A stretch of 34,258 nt of DNA. Origin: Clostridiales bacterium. Its GTDB lineage: Bacteria > Bacillota > Clostridia > Caldicoprobacterales > DTU083. Every line of letters starts with the position of its first letter. The first letter of the stretch is position 1. Shown piece by piece: positions 1 to 8,062 of the stretch. Location of the stretch: NCBI GenBank assembly GCA_012839095.1, contig DUOA01000140.1:1-34258 (forward strand). Direction: 5' to 3'. The notes beneath the pieces were generated by a model. It did no database searches. It had not been told where the DNA came from and worked only from the letters and a program-made list of their open reading frames with translations. A program made the translations under genes and the position numbers.

Positions 1-992
1 CCCAGCATAAGGCCGGCAGCCAGGCCGATGACAGCATTTCTTGAATTGCTGGGGCTGGATTTTCTATTTGGTGCAACAGGCTTGGAAGGAAGATATATGC
101 TTGTCTCTGTCACGCCTATCAGACTGGGCTGTATACTCTCATCTTCGCTGCCGGTTTCGTAGTATCGGCCAAAAAGCTCCTTCTCCTCATCCAGCTGTGT
201 CAGATATTCATTGTTGAGTCTGATGGCATCTTCTATGGAATAAATGGCTTGCTGCAATTCAATAATTTTCTTTTCAATCTCAACATAGTTTTGATTAATC
301 ACATTTTCCAGCACAATATAATCAATTGAATCCAGGAGGTTTTCCTCTATCTCCTGCATTGCTTCCTTCTGGTGAATGGTTTTGGATGTCATGGCCAGAA
401 GTTCTTCATTTTTTTTCAATAACTCCTGATTACTCTTAAGCGTATTCTCCAATGACAGGAGCTCGGTACTGTAATAGTTGTAAAAATATTCAACCGCTTT
501 TTGTTTGGTCATCACGTCGATAAATTCAACATAATTGTCAAACAGTGTTTCGGCAAGCTTCAGAGATTCCTGTGGACTGCTTGCTGATACAGTTACTCCA
601 AAAATATTGTTTTTGCCGGAATTTGCTGTACTATTTATGGATATTCTGCTCCCTATGCTTTCTATGGAAGTGCCCTCATCATAACCCATATCTGCTATTG
701 TGTTGAGCAGAACAGTATTGCTGGTAATCAAACCAATATACTGATCATTGGAGGTAATTGGCAAAGTGTAGTTGCCAAAGCGGGTATAAAGTTCATCCGG
801 CATATTAATTACTATTTCCAGTTTTGTATGATATACAGGCGTTACCAAAAACATACTGTACAAGCCGGCCAGTAAAGCTGCAATCAAAGCCAGGCTCAAT
901 ATAATATACCTGTTTTTCCATATAGCAGCAAATAGCTCCCGAAGATCAATTTCATCTTCATAGGCTTTAACATCATTTGATATCTCGCTCAT
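1..992 (-). CDS. Wzz/YveK-type polysaccharide chain-length determinant protein (partial, C-terminus off window)
   Basis: About 330 residues are present, running off the left edge. The start is ATG at 992, preceded by GGGAGGAAAC. The N-terminal half has the plan of the Wzz family: a short cytoplasmic stretch with DEIDLRELFAAIWKNRY, a first membrane helix (about residues 28-47), then the extracytoplasmic segment with PVYHTKLEIVI. Residues about 170-290 are rich in Leu, Glu and Lys and look like the family's long coiled coil. A Pro-rich PSKPVAPNRK motif follows, leading into the second membrane helix (NAVIGLAAGLMLG) at the window edge. In Gram-positive bacteria such proteins act in the membrane as chain-length regulators and as activators of a separate BY-kinase in capsule or exopolysaccharide assembly. 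The partner kinase and glycosyltransferases would lie beyond the left edge; none are visible here. The family is clear; the polysaccharide made is unknown. Confidence 0.88.
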   Translation of the reverse strand, partial: MSEISNDVKAYEDEIDLRELFAAIWKNRYIILSLALIAALLAGLYSMFLVTPVYHTKLEIVINMPDELYTRFGNYTLPITSNDQYIGLITSNTVLLNTIADMGYDEGTSIESIGSRISINSTANSGKNNIFGVTVSASSPQESLKLAETLFDNYVEFIDVMTKQKAVEYFYNYYSTELLSLENTLKSNQELLKKNEELLAMTSKTIHQKEAMQEIEENLLDSIDYIVLENVINQNYVEIEKKIIELQQAIYSIEDAIRLNNEYLTQLDEEKELFGRYYETGSEDESIQPSLIGVTETSIYLPSKPVAPNRKSSPSNSRNAVIGLAAGLML

Positions 993-1053
993 GTTTCCTC
1001 CCATATTTCATGGTTTGTTCTGAAATCTATGTAAATTACATGCACTTTTATCA

Positions 1054-1082
1054 ATTATAGCACTTTTAAATAATCCAGGCAA
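1054..1082 (-). promoter_or_regulatory. Sigma-A type promoter for the Wzz-like gene
   Basis: On the minus strand, TTGCCT (1082-1077) and TATAAT (1059-1054) are separated by 17 bases. The predicted start of transcription, near 1047, leaves a leader of about 55 bases before the ATG at 992. No operator or terminator was recognised in the rest of 993-1215. Confidence 0.65.
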
Positions 1083-1215
1083 CAAACTTGATATTTTAAT
1101 AATTCATTGCCTATTTGTAATCTTGATTCTGCCGCAAAAGCCGGATAACTGCAAAAACCAAAAGAGCCTGCACTTATATATACATATTTTTGACAAAACA
1201 GAATAAAAACAGACA

Positions 1216-2475
1216 TCACAGAATGCTGGTCATAACCGGATAGGAGGCATCATCACTCAATCCGCCTTCCATAGGAGCAAGGCCGCTCCAAAGAAAATTG
1301 GAACGAATAACGGAGCCCGGCCCGAACTTCATTCTTATCTGATCTACTGCCCGGTCGATTACCTTTTGCTTTTCCCATTCCTTTTCGAACATGGAAAGCT
1401 GAATATGAACAGCCGGAGATAAATCGCTTACCCGTACCCCGAGGTGCCGGATAGGTTCTCCTCCCCATGCCTCATCAAACAATCGTTTGCAATATTCATA
1501 AATAGCCGTGGTGCTGTCAATTGGTGTCTGTATTTTTAACTGATGACTGTAAAAGGTCAAATCTTCCGCTCTTCTGATGGAAATCGCAATTACCCGGCAG
1601 CATAAGCCGCTGAAGCGCATCCGCATACCGACGGTCTCCACCAGAGACAATAAAACCTGATGTGCTGTCCTCCTGTCCTCCACATCAAAGTGAACGGTGG
1701 TGGAATTGCCAATCCCCTTTACCGTATCCCGGCTTGAAGAGGAAACTGCGGAACTCTCAATTCCATTGGCATAATCCCAAAGGAGTTTTCCCCAGCTTTT
1801 GAATTTATATTTTAAAAGCTCCAAATCACAATTGGCAAGACTGCCAATTGTGCCAATACCCATTTTGCGTAATTTTAAGGATGTTGCACGCCCCACCATA
1901 TACAAATCCTCTACGGGCAGCGGCCACATCTTCCCGGGAATTTCCGGAGGAAACAATGTGGATACCGCATCCGGTTTTTTCAGCTCCGATCCCATCTTGG
2001 CCAGCAGTTTATTACTGCTGATTCCAATGCTTACAGTAAAACCCAGCTTCTTTTTAATCCGCTTCCGGATAATGTGGGCCAGTTCCAGGGGCTGATCTGC
2101 TCCCGGCATTCCCGTCACGTCCAAAAAAAACTCATCTACGCTGAAAACCTGTATTCTGTCGGAAAAGTTTTTCAACAGTTCTTTCAGCGAATTATGGCAG
2201 AACATGTAAAGGGCATAGTTGGGAGGAACCGTAACCAGTTGAGGACATTTTTGCCTTGCTTCCCAGGTAGGCTCTCCTGTTTTGATTCCGTATTTTTTGG
2301 CAGGGATGCTTTTGGCCAGAATAATTCCATGCCTGGTGGCCTGAGAACCGGCCACTGCAGAGGGAATGTCCCGCAAATCCACCGTTTCGCCGTGTTGAAG
2401 CCTGTATACTGCCTCAAAGGATAAAAAAGCCGAATTGACGTCTATGTGCAAAATCAGTCTCTCATTGCTGTTCAT
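1216..2475 (-). CDS. dinB: Y-family translesion DNA polymerase (DinB/Pol IV type), SOS-regulated
   Basis: This 419-residue protein has the Y-family layout. The palm begins with LHIDVNSAF: Asp12 is the first metal ligand and Phe17 sits at the steric-gate position. The second catalytic motif, SVDEFFLDVTG, supplies Asp114 and Glu115. Helix-hairpin-helix and little-finger regions follow. A QLSMF sequence at 359-363 matches the beta-clamp binding consensus QLxLF and should tether the enzyme to the sliding clamp. Such enzymes copy past damaged bases at the cost of accuracy. The start at 2475 is supported by AAGGTG seven bases upstream. It is a single-gene unit with its own SOS promoter. Clostridia carry several DinB/UvrX-like subgroups, so the exact subgroup is uncertain although the family is not. 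Confidence 0.93.
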   Translation of the reverse strand: MNSNERLILHIDVNSAFLSFEAVYRLQHGETVDLRDIPSAVAGSQATRHGIILAKSIPAKKYGIKTGEPTWEARQKCPQLVTVPPNYALYMFCHNSLKELLKNFSDRIQVFSVDEFFLDVTGMPGADQPLELAHIIRKRIKKKLGFTVSIGISSNKLLAKMGSELKKPDAVSTLFPPEIPGKMWPLPVEDLYMVGRATSLKLRKMGIGTIGSLANCDLELLKYKFKSWGKLLWDYANGIESSAVSSSSRDTVKGIGNSTTVHFDVEDRRTAHQVLLSLVETVGMRMRFSGLCCRVIAISIRRAEDLTFYSHQLKIQTPIDSTTAIYEYCKRLFDEAWGGEPIRHLGVRVSDLSPAVHIQLSMFEKEWEKQKVIDRAVDQIRMKFGPGSVIRSNFLWSGLAPMEGGLSDDASYPVMTSIL

Positions 2476-2494
2476 AATTAATCACCTTGCATAT

Positions 2495-2524
2495 ATTATA
2501 ATACAGAACGTACGTTCGTGTAAA
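2495..2524 (-). promoter_or_regulatory. dinB promoter, -10 TATAAT and -35 TTTACA
   Basis: On the minus strand TTTACA (2524-2519) and a perfect TATAAT (2500-2495) are 18 bases apart. The spacer is almost entirely filled by the LexA box, so repressor and RNA polymerase could not bind at the same time. Confidence 0.75.
2505..2518 (-). promoter_or_regulatory. LexA (DinR) SOS box
   Basis: The minus strand reads CGAACGTACGTTCT, matching the Gram-positive LexA consensus CGAAC-N4-GTTCG at 13 of 14 positions and containing a perfect 12-base palindrome. It lies between the -35 and -10 elements of the Y-family polymerase gene, so the gene should be repressed by LexA and induced by DNA damage. Confidence 0.9.
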
Positions 2525-2618
2525 GTATAGTATGCCAAATCGTATAAATATATGCAAGTAAAGATTGCGTACATTTTTCAACTATTTGCAAAAAGAATAA
2601 GCACAAAACTCAGACTTA

Positions 2619-3383
2619 CTATTCAAAAGCCAGTATTCCCAGAGCTTTGTATGTCCCCCAATCCACATAATGATTTACTGGCAGATTGTTTTCCTCCTTG
2701 AATCTTATCAGGGCAGCTTTGGTACCTTCACCATAGATGCCATCTATGGATCCATCGTAGTATCCCAGCTTCTGAAGACGTTTCTGCACTTCTGCCACCT
2801 GTGATTTTCTGTCTCCCGGGGCAAGCCTGTCAAATGAGCTGCCCATACTTCCGTACGGGCCGCCGTACACCACGACCGGCGTCTTATAGGGAACAATGCT
2901 GTACAATTCCTCCACATCTCTGTTCCTCATTCGAAAACAGCCGGCAGAGGCACGATGACCTATGGAACCCGGTCTGTTGGTTCCGTGGATCCCGTATACG
3001 CCCCAGGGAACATTCAACCCCATCCAGCGGGTGCCGAATCCACTGCCCCAGTTTCTGGCTTTATTGGTAATATGCCACACTCCAATCGGTGAGGGAGTGT
3101 CCGGTTTTCCCTGAGCAATCGGGTATTTCTTAATAAGCTTGTTGTTCTCGAACAAATAAAGCATGGATTGAGTCAAATCTATGAGTATATCATATTCCGG
3201 CTCCTTATGTCCCTCCTGTTGGCCTGCAGCCGGCAGCTCTGAATATACTGCCTTTTCTCCCACCTTTACCGGCAGATGTGCATCCAGATAGGTAAGTTGC
3301 TGATTCAAGGTGGAATAGAGCAGCAGAATGAGCACAATATATACAACAGCTTGAATTTGTCTAAACCATGCTCTTTTCAACAT
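2619..3383 (-). CDS. Membrane-anchored L,D-transpeptidase (YkuD domain) with C-terminal peptidoglycan-binding domain
   Basis: The 254 residues start with an uncleaved-looking membrane anchor (about 8-26) that puts the rest outside the cell. A YkuD catalytic domain spans about residues 63-174. It shows the family's active-site pattern: GIHGTN with His133, then GHRASAGCFRMRN with Cys149 as the nucleophile. Residues about 194-250 form a PG_binding_1 domain (VAEVQKRLQKLGYY, GIYGEGTKAALIRF). These enzymes make 3-3 cross-links in peptidoglycan, or in some spore formers act on spore or stationary-phase wall. The order of catalytic then wall-binding domain is common in Clostridia. GGAGGTG upstream supports the ATG at 3383. 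The gene appears to be transcribed alone. Its exact wall substrate cannot be read from sequence. Confidence 0.92.
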   Translation of the reverse strand: MLKRAWFRQIQAVVYIVLILLLYSTLNQQLTYLDAHLPVKVGEKAVYSELPAAGQQEGHKEPEYDILIDLTQSMLYLFENNKLIKKYPIAQGKPDTPSPIGVWHITNKARNWGSGFGTRWMGLNVPWGVYGIHGTNRPGSIGHRASAGCFRMRNRDVEELYSIVPYKTPVVVYGGPYGSMGSSFDRLAPGDRKSQVAEVQKRLQKLGYYDGSIDGIYGEGTKAALIRFKEENNLPVNHYVDWGTYKALGILAFE

Positions 3384-3441
3384 AATAAAAACACCTCCGC
3401 TACTATAGAAATATATTCTTTAGTATGTAGGTGTTAGAACC

Positions 3442-3470
3442 AGTATATGCCGGGCTTTTACCCTTCCCAA
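3442..3470 (-). promoter_or_regulatory. Candidate promoter for the L,D-transpeptidase gene
   Basis: TTGGGA (3470-3465) and TATACT (3447-3442) lie 17 bases apart on the minus strand, about 60 bases before the start codon at 3383. The -35 element is imperfect, so this is a moderate call. Confidence 0.42.
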
Positions 3471-3478
3471 TTTGTCAG

Positions 3479-3507
3479 CTGCCAAAAAACCGTCAGGCAT
3501 TTGGCAG
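3479..3507. repeat. 8-bp inverted repeat CTGCCAAA / TTTGGCAG
   Basis: CTGCCAAA at 3479-3486 and TTTGGCAG at 3500-3507 are perfect inverted copies around a 13-base loop. The element lies between the substrate-binding lipoprotein gene and the transpeptidase promoter. It lacks a clean T-run after the stem, so it may be either a weak terminator or a protein-binding palindrome. Confidence 0.45.
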
Positions 3508-3564
3508 TATAAAATATATGGAATACCATTGCTGCAGTTTTATCGGGTTTTCTGCCGGAATGAC

Positions 3565-4479
3565 TTATCTCACAAGATCTGCTGCTGTTATTACCTCATA
3601 TCCTGCTTCAATCTGTTCCGATTCAGTTTGGTCTGATTGACGATTCAGGGCAGCCTTTACTGCCTTATAGCCCATATCATAGGATTTCTGACTCACGCAG
3701 CCATAAAACTGCCCTTTCCTGATATACTCCAGTGTCTCTTCCGTATGATCAAAGCCGACTATTCTAATATTATGATTTTTTGCCCATGCTGCGGCCGCAG
3801 CAGAAGTCTCGGGACAGGCAGCAAAAATTCCTTTGATATCCGGATGGGATGCATATATGTCCTGAAGGGTCTTCTGGGTATTTTGTCTGTCGCCGCTGCA
3901 ATAAAAAATATTGATAAGCCGAACATCCGGATAGTCGGCAACAGACTTCCGGAATCCGGCCTCCCTGTCGATTGCCTTTGGATTGTCCGCAACAGTATTC
4001 AGCATGATAATATCCCCTCTCTGTCCTATGGCATCCGCAAGCATTTGCCCGGCTTTCTCGGCTGCTGCTTCATTATCCGAAGTAATATAAGTTCCGGGAG
4101 TATCATACTTTTGCAAAGCATCCAGATAAATGAGGGATATTCCTTTTTGATGGGCTTTTTTCATCAGTTTATATAACTCGTCATGTTCAAAAGGGGTAAT
4201 TATTATTGCCTTTGTAGAACGCCGGATCGCCTGTTTAATGGCTCTGAGAGCGGTGCCCGTATCATCATCCGTCACATTGATTTTTTGTATATCCAGGTCT
4301 GCATTCCATTCAGCTGCACCAGCTTCCAATCCCTTTATCATCTGCTCAGTATGTGTGCCGTCAGAGGAATGTATAAATGCATAAACCTCAGGCATCTCAT
4401 TTTGTATGTAGAGTTCCATATTGCATCCGGACAAGACAGTCAGAAGCAGCAAGGCAATGATAACAGTCAGCTTTCTCAC
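3565..4479 (-). CDS. Substrate-binding lipoprotein, periplasmic-binding-protein type I (RbsB/LacI-like fold)
   Basis: The protein has 304 residues and opens with a lipoprotein signal: a hydrophobic run, then LSGC with Cys19 as the lipidation site, so it should be anchored on the outer face of the membrane. The rest matches the sugar-binding Peripla_BP_4 fold: an EQMIKGLEAGAAEW helix, a TKAIIITPFEHDEL strand-loop, YITSDNEAAAEKAGQMLA, then GIFAACPETSAAAAAWAKN and IVGFDHTEETLEYI near the hinge. The start is GTG at 4479, about 11 bases after AAGGGGG. Proteins of this kind deliver sugars or autoinducer-like ligands to ABC importers or to membrane sensors. No permease, ATPase or sensor kinase is adjacent, so the partner is unknown. 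The CoA-binding gene lies 31 bases upstream in the same direction and may be cotranscribed. Confidence 0.85.
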   Translation of the reverse strand: MRKLTVIIALLLLTVLSGCNMELYIQNEMPEVYAFIHSSDGTHTEQMIKGLEAGAAEWNADLDIQKINVTDDDTGTALRAIKQAIRRSTKAIIITPFEHDELYKLMKKAHQKGISLIYLDALQKYDTPGTYITSDNEAAAEKAGQMLADAIGQRGDIIMLNTVADNPKAIDREAGFRKSVADYPDVRLINIFYCSGDRQNTQKTLQDIYASHPDIKGIFAACPETSAAAAAWAKNHNIRIVGFDHTEETLEYIRKGQFYGCVSQKSYDMGYKAVKAALNRQSDQTESEQIEAGYEVITAADLVR

Positions 4480-4510
4480 GACGGATCTCTACCCCCTTCC
4501 TGACAAAAAA

Positions 4511-4888
4511 CTATTTCAAAGCCACCAAAACGCAATCTTTTACATAAGCAATGCCCTTTTCCTCTATCAGCTGAGTGAGCTCCTCATTGTGTGTTCCGGG
4601 CTGAAGCCATATAAAAGAAATTCCAAGTTCAGCAGCTTCTTCAACTATATTTCTGCCGATGCGGGGATTAACCACCATATCAATTACCTCAGGCTTTTCC
4701 GGTAATTCCGACAGGCTGGAATAGCATTTGTCTCCATCAATCATGTCGTGGCCCGGATTAATCGGATACACTCTATAGCCGTGTTCCTTCAGTTTCTTGT
4801 AGATCTTGTATCCAAATTTCTCCGGATGGGTACTGGCGCCTACTACCGCCCAAGTTTTTTTCTTCAGCATTTCCTGAGAAAGTTCCAT
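4511..4888 (-). CDS. CoA-binding domain protein (CoA_binding_2, YccU-like)
   Basis: This is a 125-residue single-domain protein with a Rossmann-type nucleotide fold. It has the family's TWAVVGASTHPEKFGYKIYK motif near the N-terminus, the YRVYPINPGH strand in the middle, and FIWLQPGTHNEE followed by a conserved cysteine (VKDCVLV) near the end. Small proteins of this family bind CoA in structures of homologues, but their biological role is not settled. AAAGGA stands about ten bases before the ATG at 4888. It is followed closely by the substrate-binding lipoprotein gene. Family assignment is firm; function is open. Confidence 0.88.
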   Translation of the reverse strand: MELSQEMLKKKTWAVVGASTHPEKFGYKIYKKLKEHGYRVYPINPGHDMIDGDKCYSSLSELPEKPEVIDMVVNPRIGRNIVEEAAELGISFIWLQPGTHNEELTQLIEEKGIAYVKDCVLVALK

Positions 4889-4950
4889 ACATTCTCATCC
4901 TTTCGATTAAAATCGGATATCTGATTATATAATATCAACAGCTTTGGCAC

Positions 4951-6117
4951 TTACAAATCGATAATTTCTATATTATCCAGCGCTTCCCGTATTAATTCCT
5001 CTCCATTGATTAGCTGCTCCGACTTCAGGATTCTATTAAGACGCGGACGGGTTACCGGGTGCTTCGGCGTAAATATGGTGCAGCAGTCCTCATAGGGCAG
5101 TATTGATGTCTCATAGGTACCAATCTCTTCTGCCAGATTCATAATATCTATTTTGTCAAAGCCTATTAGTGGACGAAAGACAGGCATGGAGACAGCGTCG
5201 TTGGTAACAACCAGACTGTTTATGGTCTGACTGGCCACCTGGCCTATGCTTTCACCGGTTATCAGGGCTGCGGCTCCCTCCCGCCGGGCAATCTCCTCAG
5301 CAATTTTCATCATGTAACGACGCATCAGTATGGTCAGCTCTTCATCAGGGCATTTTTCATACAGCTCCTGCTGAATTCGGGTAAAGGGCACTATATGCAG
5401 CCGCATTGGACCGGTATAGCGGGCAAGTATTCTGCCAAGTTCTATTACCTTCTCCCTGGAACGATCGCTGGTAAAGGGGAAGCTGTGATAATGCACAGCT
5501 GTCAGGGCGACACCTCTCTTGGCAATCATCCAGCCGGCTACAGGACTGTCAATGCCGCCTGAAAGCAAAAGCGCTGCCTTCCCGTTTGTTCCCACCGGCA
5601 TGCCCCCGGCACAGGGGATTACCTTGTGATACAGGTAGATAAACTCGCGGACCTCCACATTCAGCAAAATCTCCGGTTTATGGACATCCACCTTTAAATT
5701 CGGGATGGCTTTCAGCAGCCTGCTGCCCAATTCACGATTGATTTCCATGGAATCCATGGGGAATCTTTTATCGGATCGTCTGGACTCAACCTTGAATGTT
5801 ATTATATCCTTTTGAATGCGGCTCAGCAAATCCTCTATCATTTTGACAGAATGCTCCGCCAGTGTTTCAAAATTCTTTTCTATCTTTAAGGCCGGACTGA
5901 TGGAGACGATTCCAAACACCCGGGTCAGAGCATTTATAACTGCTTCCTCATCGGCATAGTTTTCTACATAGTAGCGTCCCTGTGCCTTTATTACCCTGAT
6001 ATCAGGAAAATCCTTCAGTGCCTTTTTAATGTTGGTCAGTAAAACCCTTTCAAAAAAAGGTCTGTTCTGCCCCTTCAGATGTATTTCACCATATCGGATC
6101 AGTATTGCTTTTTCCAT
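4951..6117 (-). CDS. thiI: tRNA 4-thiouridine synthase / sulfurtransferase ThiI
   Basis: The 388-residue protein has the order typical of Bacillota ThiI: an N-terminal ferredoxin-like region (EKAILIRYGEIHLKGQNRP), a THUMP RNA-binding domain (about 60-165), and an adenylating PP-loop domain with LLSGGIDSPVAGWM (PP-loop SGGIDS at about 186-191). There is no C-terminal rhodanese domain, as in Bacillus ThiI. It activates uridine 8 of tRNA with ATP and inserts sulfur to give 4-thiouridine; in some organisms it also feeds thiazole synthesis. The sulfur comes from the cysteine desulfurase encoded just upstream, three bases away. The SD sequence AGGAGG lies in the last two Arg codons of that gene, so translation is probably coupled. 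Confidence 0.96.
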   Translation of the reverse strand: MEKAILIRYGEIHLKGQNRPFFERVLLTNIKKALKDFPDIRVIKAQGRYYVENYADEEAVINALTRVFGIVSISPALKIEKNFETLAEHSVKMIEDLLSRIQKDIITFKVESRRSDKRFPMDSMEINRELGSRLLKAIPNLKVDVHKPEILLNVEVREFIYLYHKVIPCAGGMPVGTNGKAALLLSGGIDSPVAGWMIAKRGVALTAVHYHSFPFTSDRSREKVIELGRILARYTGPMRLHIVPFTRIQQELYEKCPDEELTILMRRYMMKIAEEIARREGAAALITGESIGQVASQTINSLVVTNDAVSMPVFRPLIGFDKIDIMNLAEEIGTYETSILPYEDCCTIFTPKHPVTRPRLNRILKSEQLINGEELIREALDNIEIIDL

Positions 6118-6120
6118 TCA

Positions 6121-7278
6121 CTACCTCCTGGTATATCTTTCAATTCTGGCAACAGCGCGGGTCAGGACAGGGAGAAAGGCTTCGATTTCTTCCAAAGTAG
6201 TCAGATAGGAGGTGCTGATGCGTATGGAGCCCTCCAGGAGCTGATTATCGAGCCCCATTGCCTTAAGTACATGGCTTTGCTTTCTGTTCCTGCTGGAACA
6301 GGCTGAACCGGTACTGACATAGACCCCTTCTTCCTCCAGGGCGTGCAGCAGGACTTCGCCCCGCAGCCCCGGAAAGCCCACATTTATAATATGCGGAGCG
6401 CTGGTATCCCGGCTTCCGTTTATAACAGCTGTGGGAACAGCCTGACTGATTCCTTTTACGAGCCGGTTCTTTAATTCTGACAGATAACTGCCACGCTCAT
6501 TTTGCTGTTTCGCTATCCAGCCAGCACCAGTCCCCAGGCCAACGATACCTGGTATGTTTTCTGTTCCGCTTCGTATTCCGCCCTGCTGATTACCTCCGAA
6601 TAGGATTGGTTTAATCCTCACACCTTTTCTTATATAAAGTGCTCCTACCCCTTTAGGTGCATGAATTTTGTGCCCGCTGACGGACAACAAATCAATTCCC
6701 ATTTGTTCCGGATACACAGGCAGTTTTCCAAAGGATTGAATTGCATCCACATGAAAAACCGGCTTGCGGCTGCAGCCATTCAGAACAGCTCCAATTTGCC
6801 GGATAGGCTGAACAGAACCGGTTTCATTGTTAATATGCATAATGCTCACCAAGATGGTATCGTCCCTGATACTCTTCTTAAGTTCATCCAGGGAGATAAT
6901 ACCGTTTCTGTCCACAGACAAATATGTTACCTCATAGCCCTGCTCCTCCAGATGAGCAAAAGCCTGTAATACCGATGGGTGCTCGATGACTGTGGTGATA
7001 CAGTGCATTCCTCTTCGTTTCTTGTCATAAGCGGCACCAAGTATGGCCATGTTATTGGATTCGGTCCCGCCGGAAGTAAAGACAATTTCATCCGGAGCTG
7101 CATTCAACAGGTGAGATACCTGATTCTTAGCATCCTTTATTCTTTTTTCAGCCTGTATGCCTAAACGATGCATGGAGGAAGGATTTCCATAATCGTTTTT
7201 CAAACAATCAGTAACTGCCTCGATAACTTGGGGTATTACCGGTGTCGTTGCTGCGTAATCGAGATAGATTTCCGTCAT
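6121..7278 (-). CDS. nifS: Cysteine desulfurase (NifS/IscS-like), partner of ThiI
   Basis: This 385-residue enzyme removes sulfur from cysteine using pyridoxal phosphate, leaving a persulfide to pass on. The motifs are complete: YLDYAATTP at the start, His100 in TVIEHPSV stacking on the cofactor, Asp178 and Gln181 in HVDAIQS, the cofactor lysine Lys204 in SGHKIHAPKG, and the catalytic Cys327 in STGSACSSRN on the mobile loop. The short loop and the link to thiI fit the Bacillus pattern in which a dedicated desulfurase serves tRNA thiolation. The start at 7278 follows AGGAG. No Fe-S scaffold gene (iscU or sufU) is nearby, which favours the tRNA role over general cluster assembly. Confidence 0.94.
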   Translation of the reverse strand: MTEIYLDYAATTPVIPQVIEAVTDCLKNDYGNPSSMHRLGIQAEKRIKDAKNQVSHLLNAAPDEIVFTSGGTESNNMAILGAAYDKKRRGMHCITTVIEHPSVLQAFAHLEEQGYEVTYLSVDRNGIISLDELKKSIRDDTILVSIMHINNETGSVQPIRQIGAVLNGCSRKPVFHVDAIQSFGKLPVYPEQMGIDLLSVSGHKIHAPKGVGALYIRKGVRIKPILFGGNQQGGIRSGTENIPGIVGLGTGAGWIAKQQNERGSYLSELKNRLVKGISQAVPTAVINGSRDTSAPHIINVGFPGLRGEVLLHALEEEGVYVSTGSACSSRNRKQSHVLKAMGLDNQLLEGSIRISTSYLTTLEEIEAFLPVLTRAVARIERYTRR

Positions 7279-7404
7279 TTTCCTAACTCCTGTACCAACG
7301 CTTATTTTTTTCTTTTTTCTTCTCCCTCGTATTATCCGCTCTGCCGTATTTTCTTAACTGTTATTCTTATAAACAGATAAATAACTCTTAATATAGGTTT
7401 ACCC

Positions 7405-7451
7405 TTCCCATGACCTTGTAACCAGAAATTTTTCAATGCCTTACATGGGAA
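7405..7451. repeat. Inverted repeat TTCCCATG / CATGGGAA in the nifS upstream region
   Basis: TTCCCATG (7405-7412) and CATGGGAA (7444-7451) are perfect inverted copies separated by 31 bases. The inner GTAA and TTAC can extend the stem past a small bulge. The element lies about 130 bases before the nifS start. No T-run follows, so it could be a leader-RNA hairpin or an operator. Confidence 0.4.
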
Positions 7452-7480
7452 AATTCCTTAATTCCACATTCATATCCGAG

Positions 7481-7507
7481 AAAAAAGCCCCCTGTTGAGG
7501 GAGCTCT
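7481..7507 (-). terminator. Rho-independent terminator after the small membrane-protein gene
   Basis: On the minus strand GAGCTCCCT pairs with AGGGGGCT around a CAAC loop and is followed directly by six T residues. It starts immediately after the stop codon at 7508-7510. Confidence 0.8.
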
Positions 7508-8062
7508 TTATCTAGTCTTTACATTCCTGGGATTTACTAACTTGAACAGCCTGACCATTTCGTCGCTCGGCTCAAAGACCAGGATAGACTTCTCTCCGTT
7601 ATGGGTAAATACACCATAATACAATCCCCCGCCCCTGTTCAGGAAATAATTATACTTTTTTATGCCCGGGTGCTGGAGCATGCGTTGAAATCCGCTGTCG
7701 CTGGTGGGTGCTATGATTTCAAATTCCTTCACATCAGCGCTGAGCAGCTTCTTACGCCTTGTATTATTGATGATCTTGGCAATATCCAGAGTACCGTTGG
7801 TAAAGGTATAATCGTATTCAATTCTTTGATTGTTGCGGGTAGTAAAACATAAGTATGTAAGTCCGCCAAAGATCAGGAAAAATATTATCGAAAACAAATT
7901 AAAGTTTCCGCTGAACAGTTGATTGAATATGCTCTGAAACAGGATAACAGCAATGATTCCAAATAGAATCATACCAATCCACGACAGTACATAGATCAAG
8001 GTGTTCAGGCCTGTATCAACCTTATGCACCGATTCTTCCCGAAATAAATCCATTCTCTCCAC
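7508..8062 (-). CDS. Two-helix membrane protein of unknown function (possibly DUF6106-like)
   Basis: The protein has 184 residues. Two hydrophobic helices (about 22-44 and 54-74) separate a short polar N-terminus from a soluble C-terminal region with EYDYTFTNGTLDIAKIINN, RRKKLLSADVKEFEIIAP and KSILVFEPSDEMVRLF. This resembles small proteins found in Lachnospiraceae and relatives annotated as DUF6106, but I assign that only tentatively. The C-terminal region, with its alternating beta-like stretches, resembles a small PH-like fold; this is inference. The first possible start is GTG at 8062; ATG at 8053 is an alternative, as the SD signals (GGGAG and GGAG) do not decide. It is monocistronic, ended by the terminator at 7481-7507 and divergent from the zinc-ribbon gene. 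Confidence 0.75.
   Translation of the reverse strand: MERMDLFREESVHKVDTGLNTLIYVLSWIGMILFGIIAVILFQSIFNQLFSGNFNLFSIIFFLIFGGLTYLCFTTRNNQRIEYDYTFTNGTLDIAKIINNTRRKKLLSADVKEFEIIAPTSDSGFQRMLQHPGIKKYNYFLNRGGGLYYGVFTHNGEKSILVFEPSDEMVRLFKLVNPRNVKTR

Noticed and set aside
3479-3507. Inverted repeat read as a firm terminator of the lipoprotein gene
   Set aside because: The T residues fall in the stem and loop rather than after it, so I list it only as a repeat.
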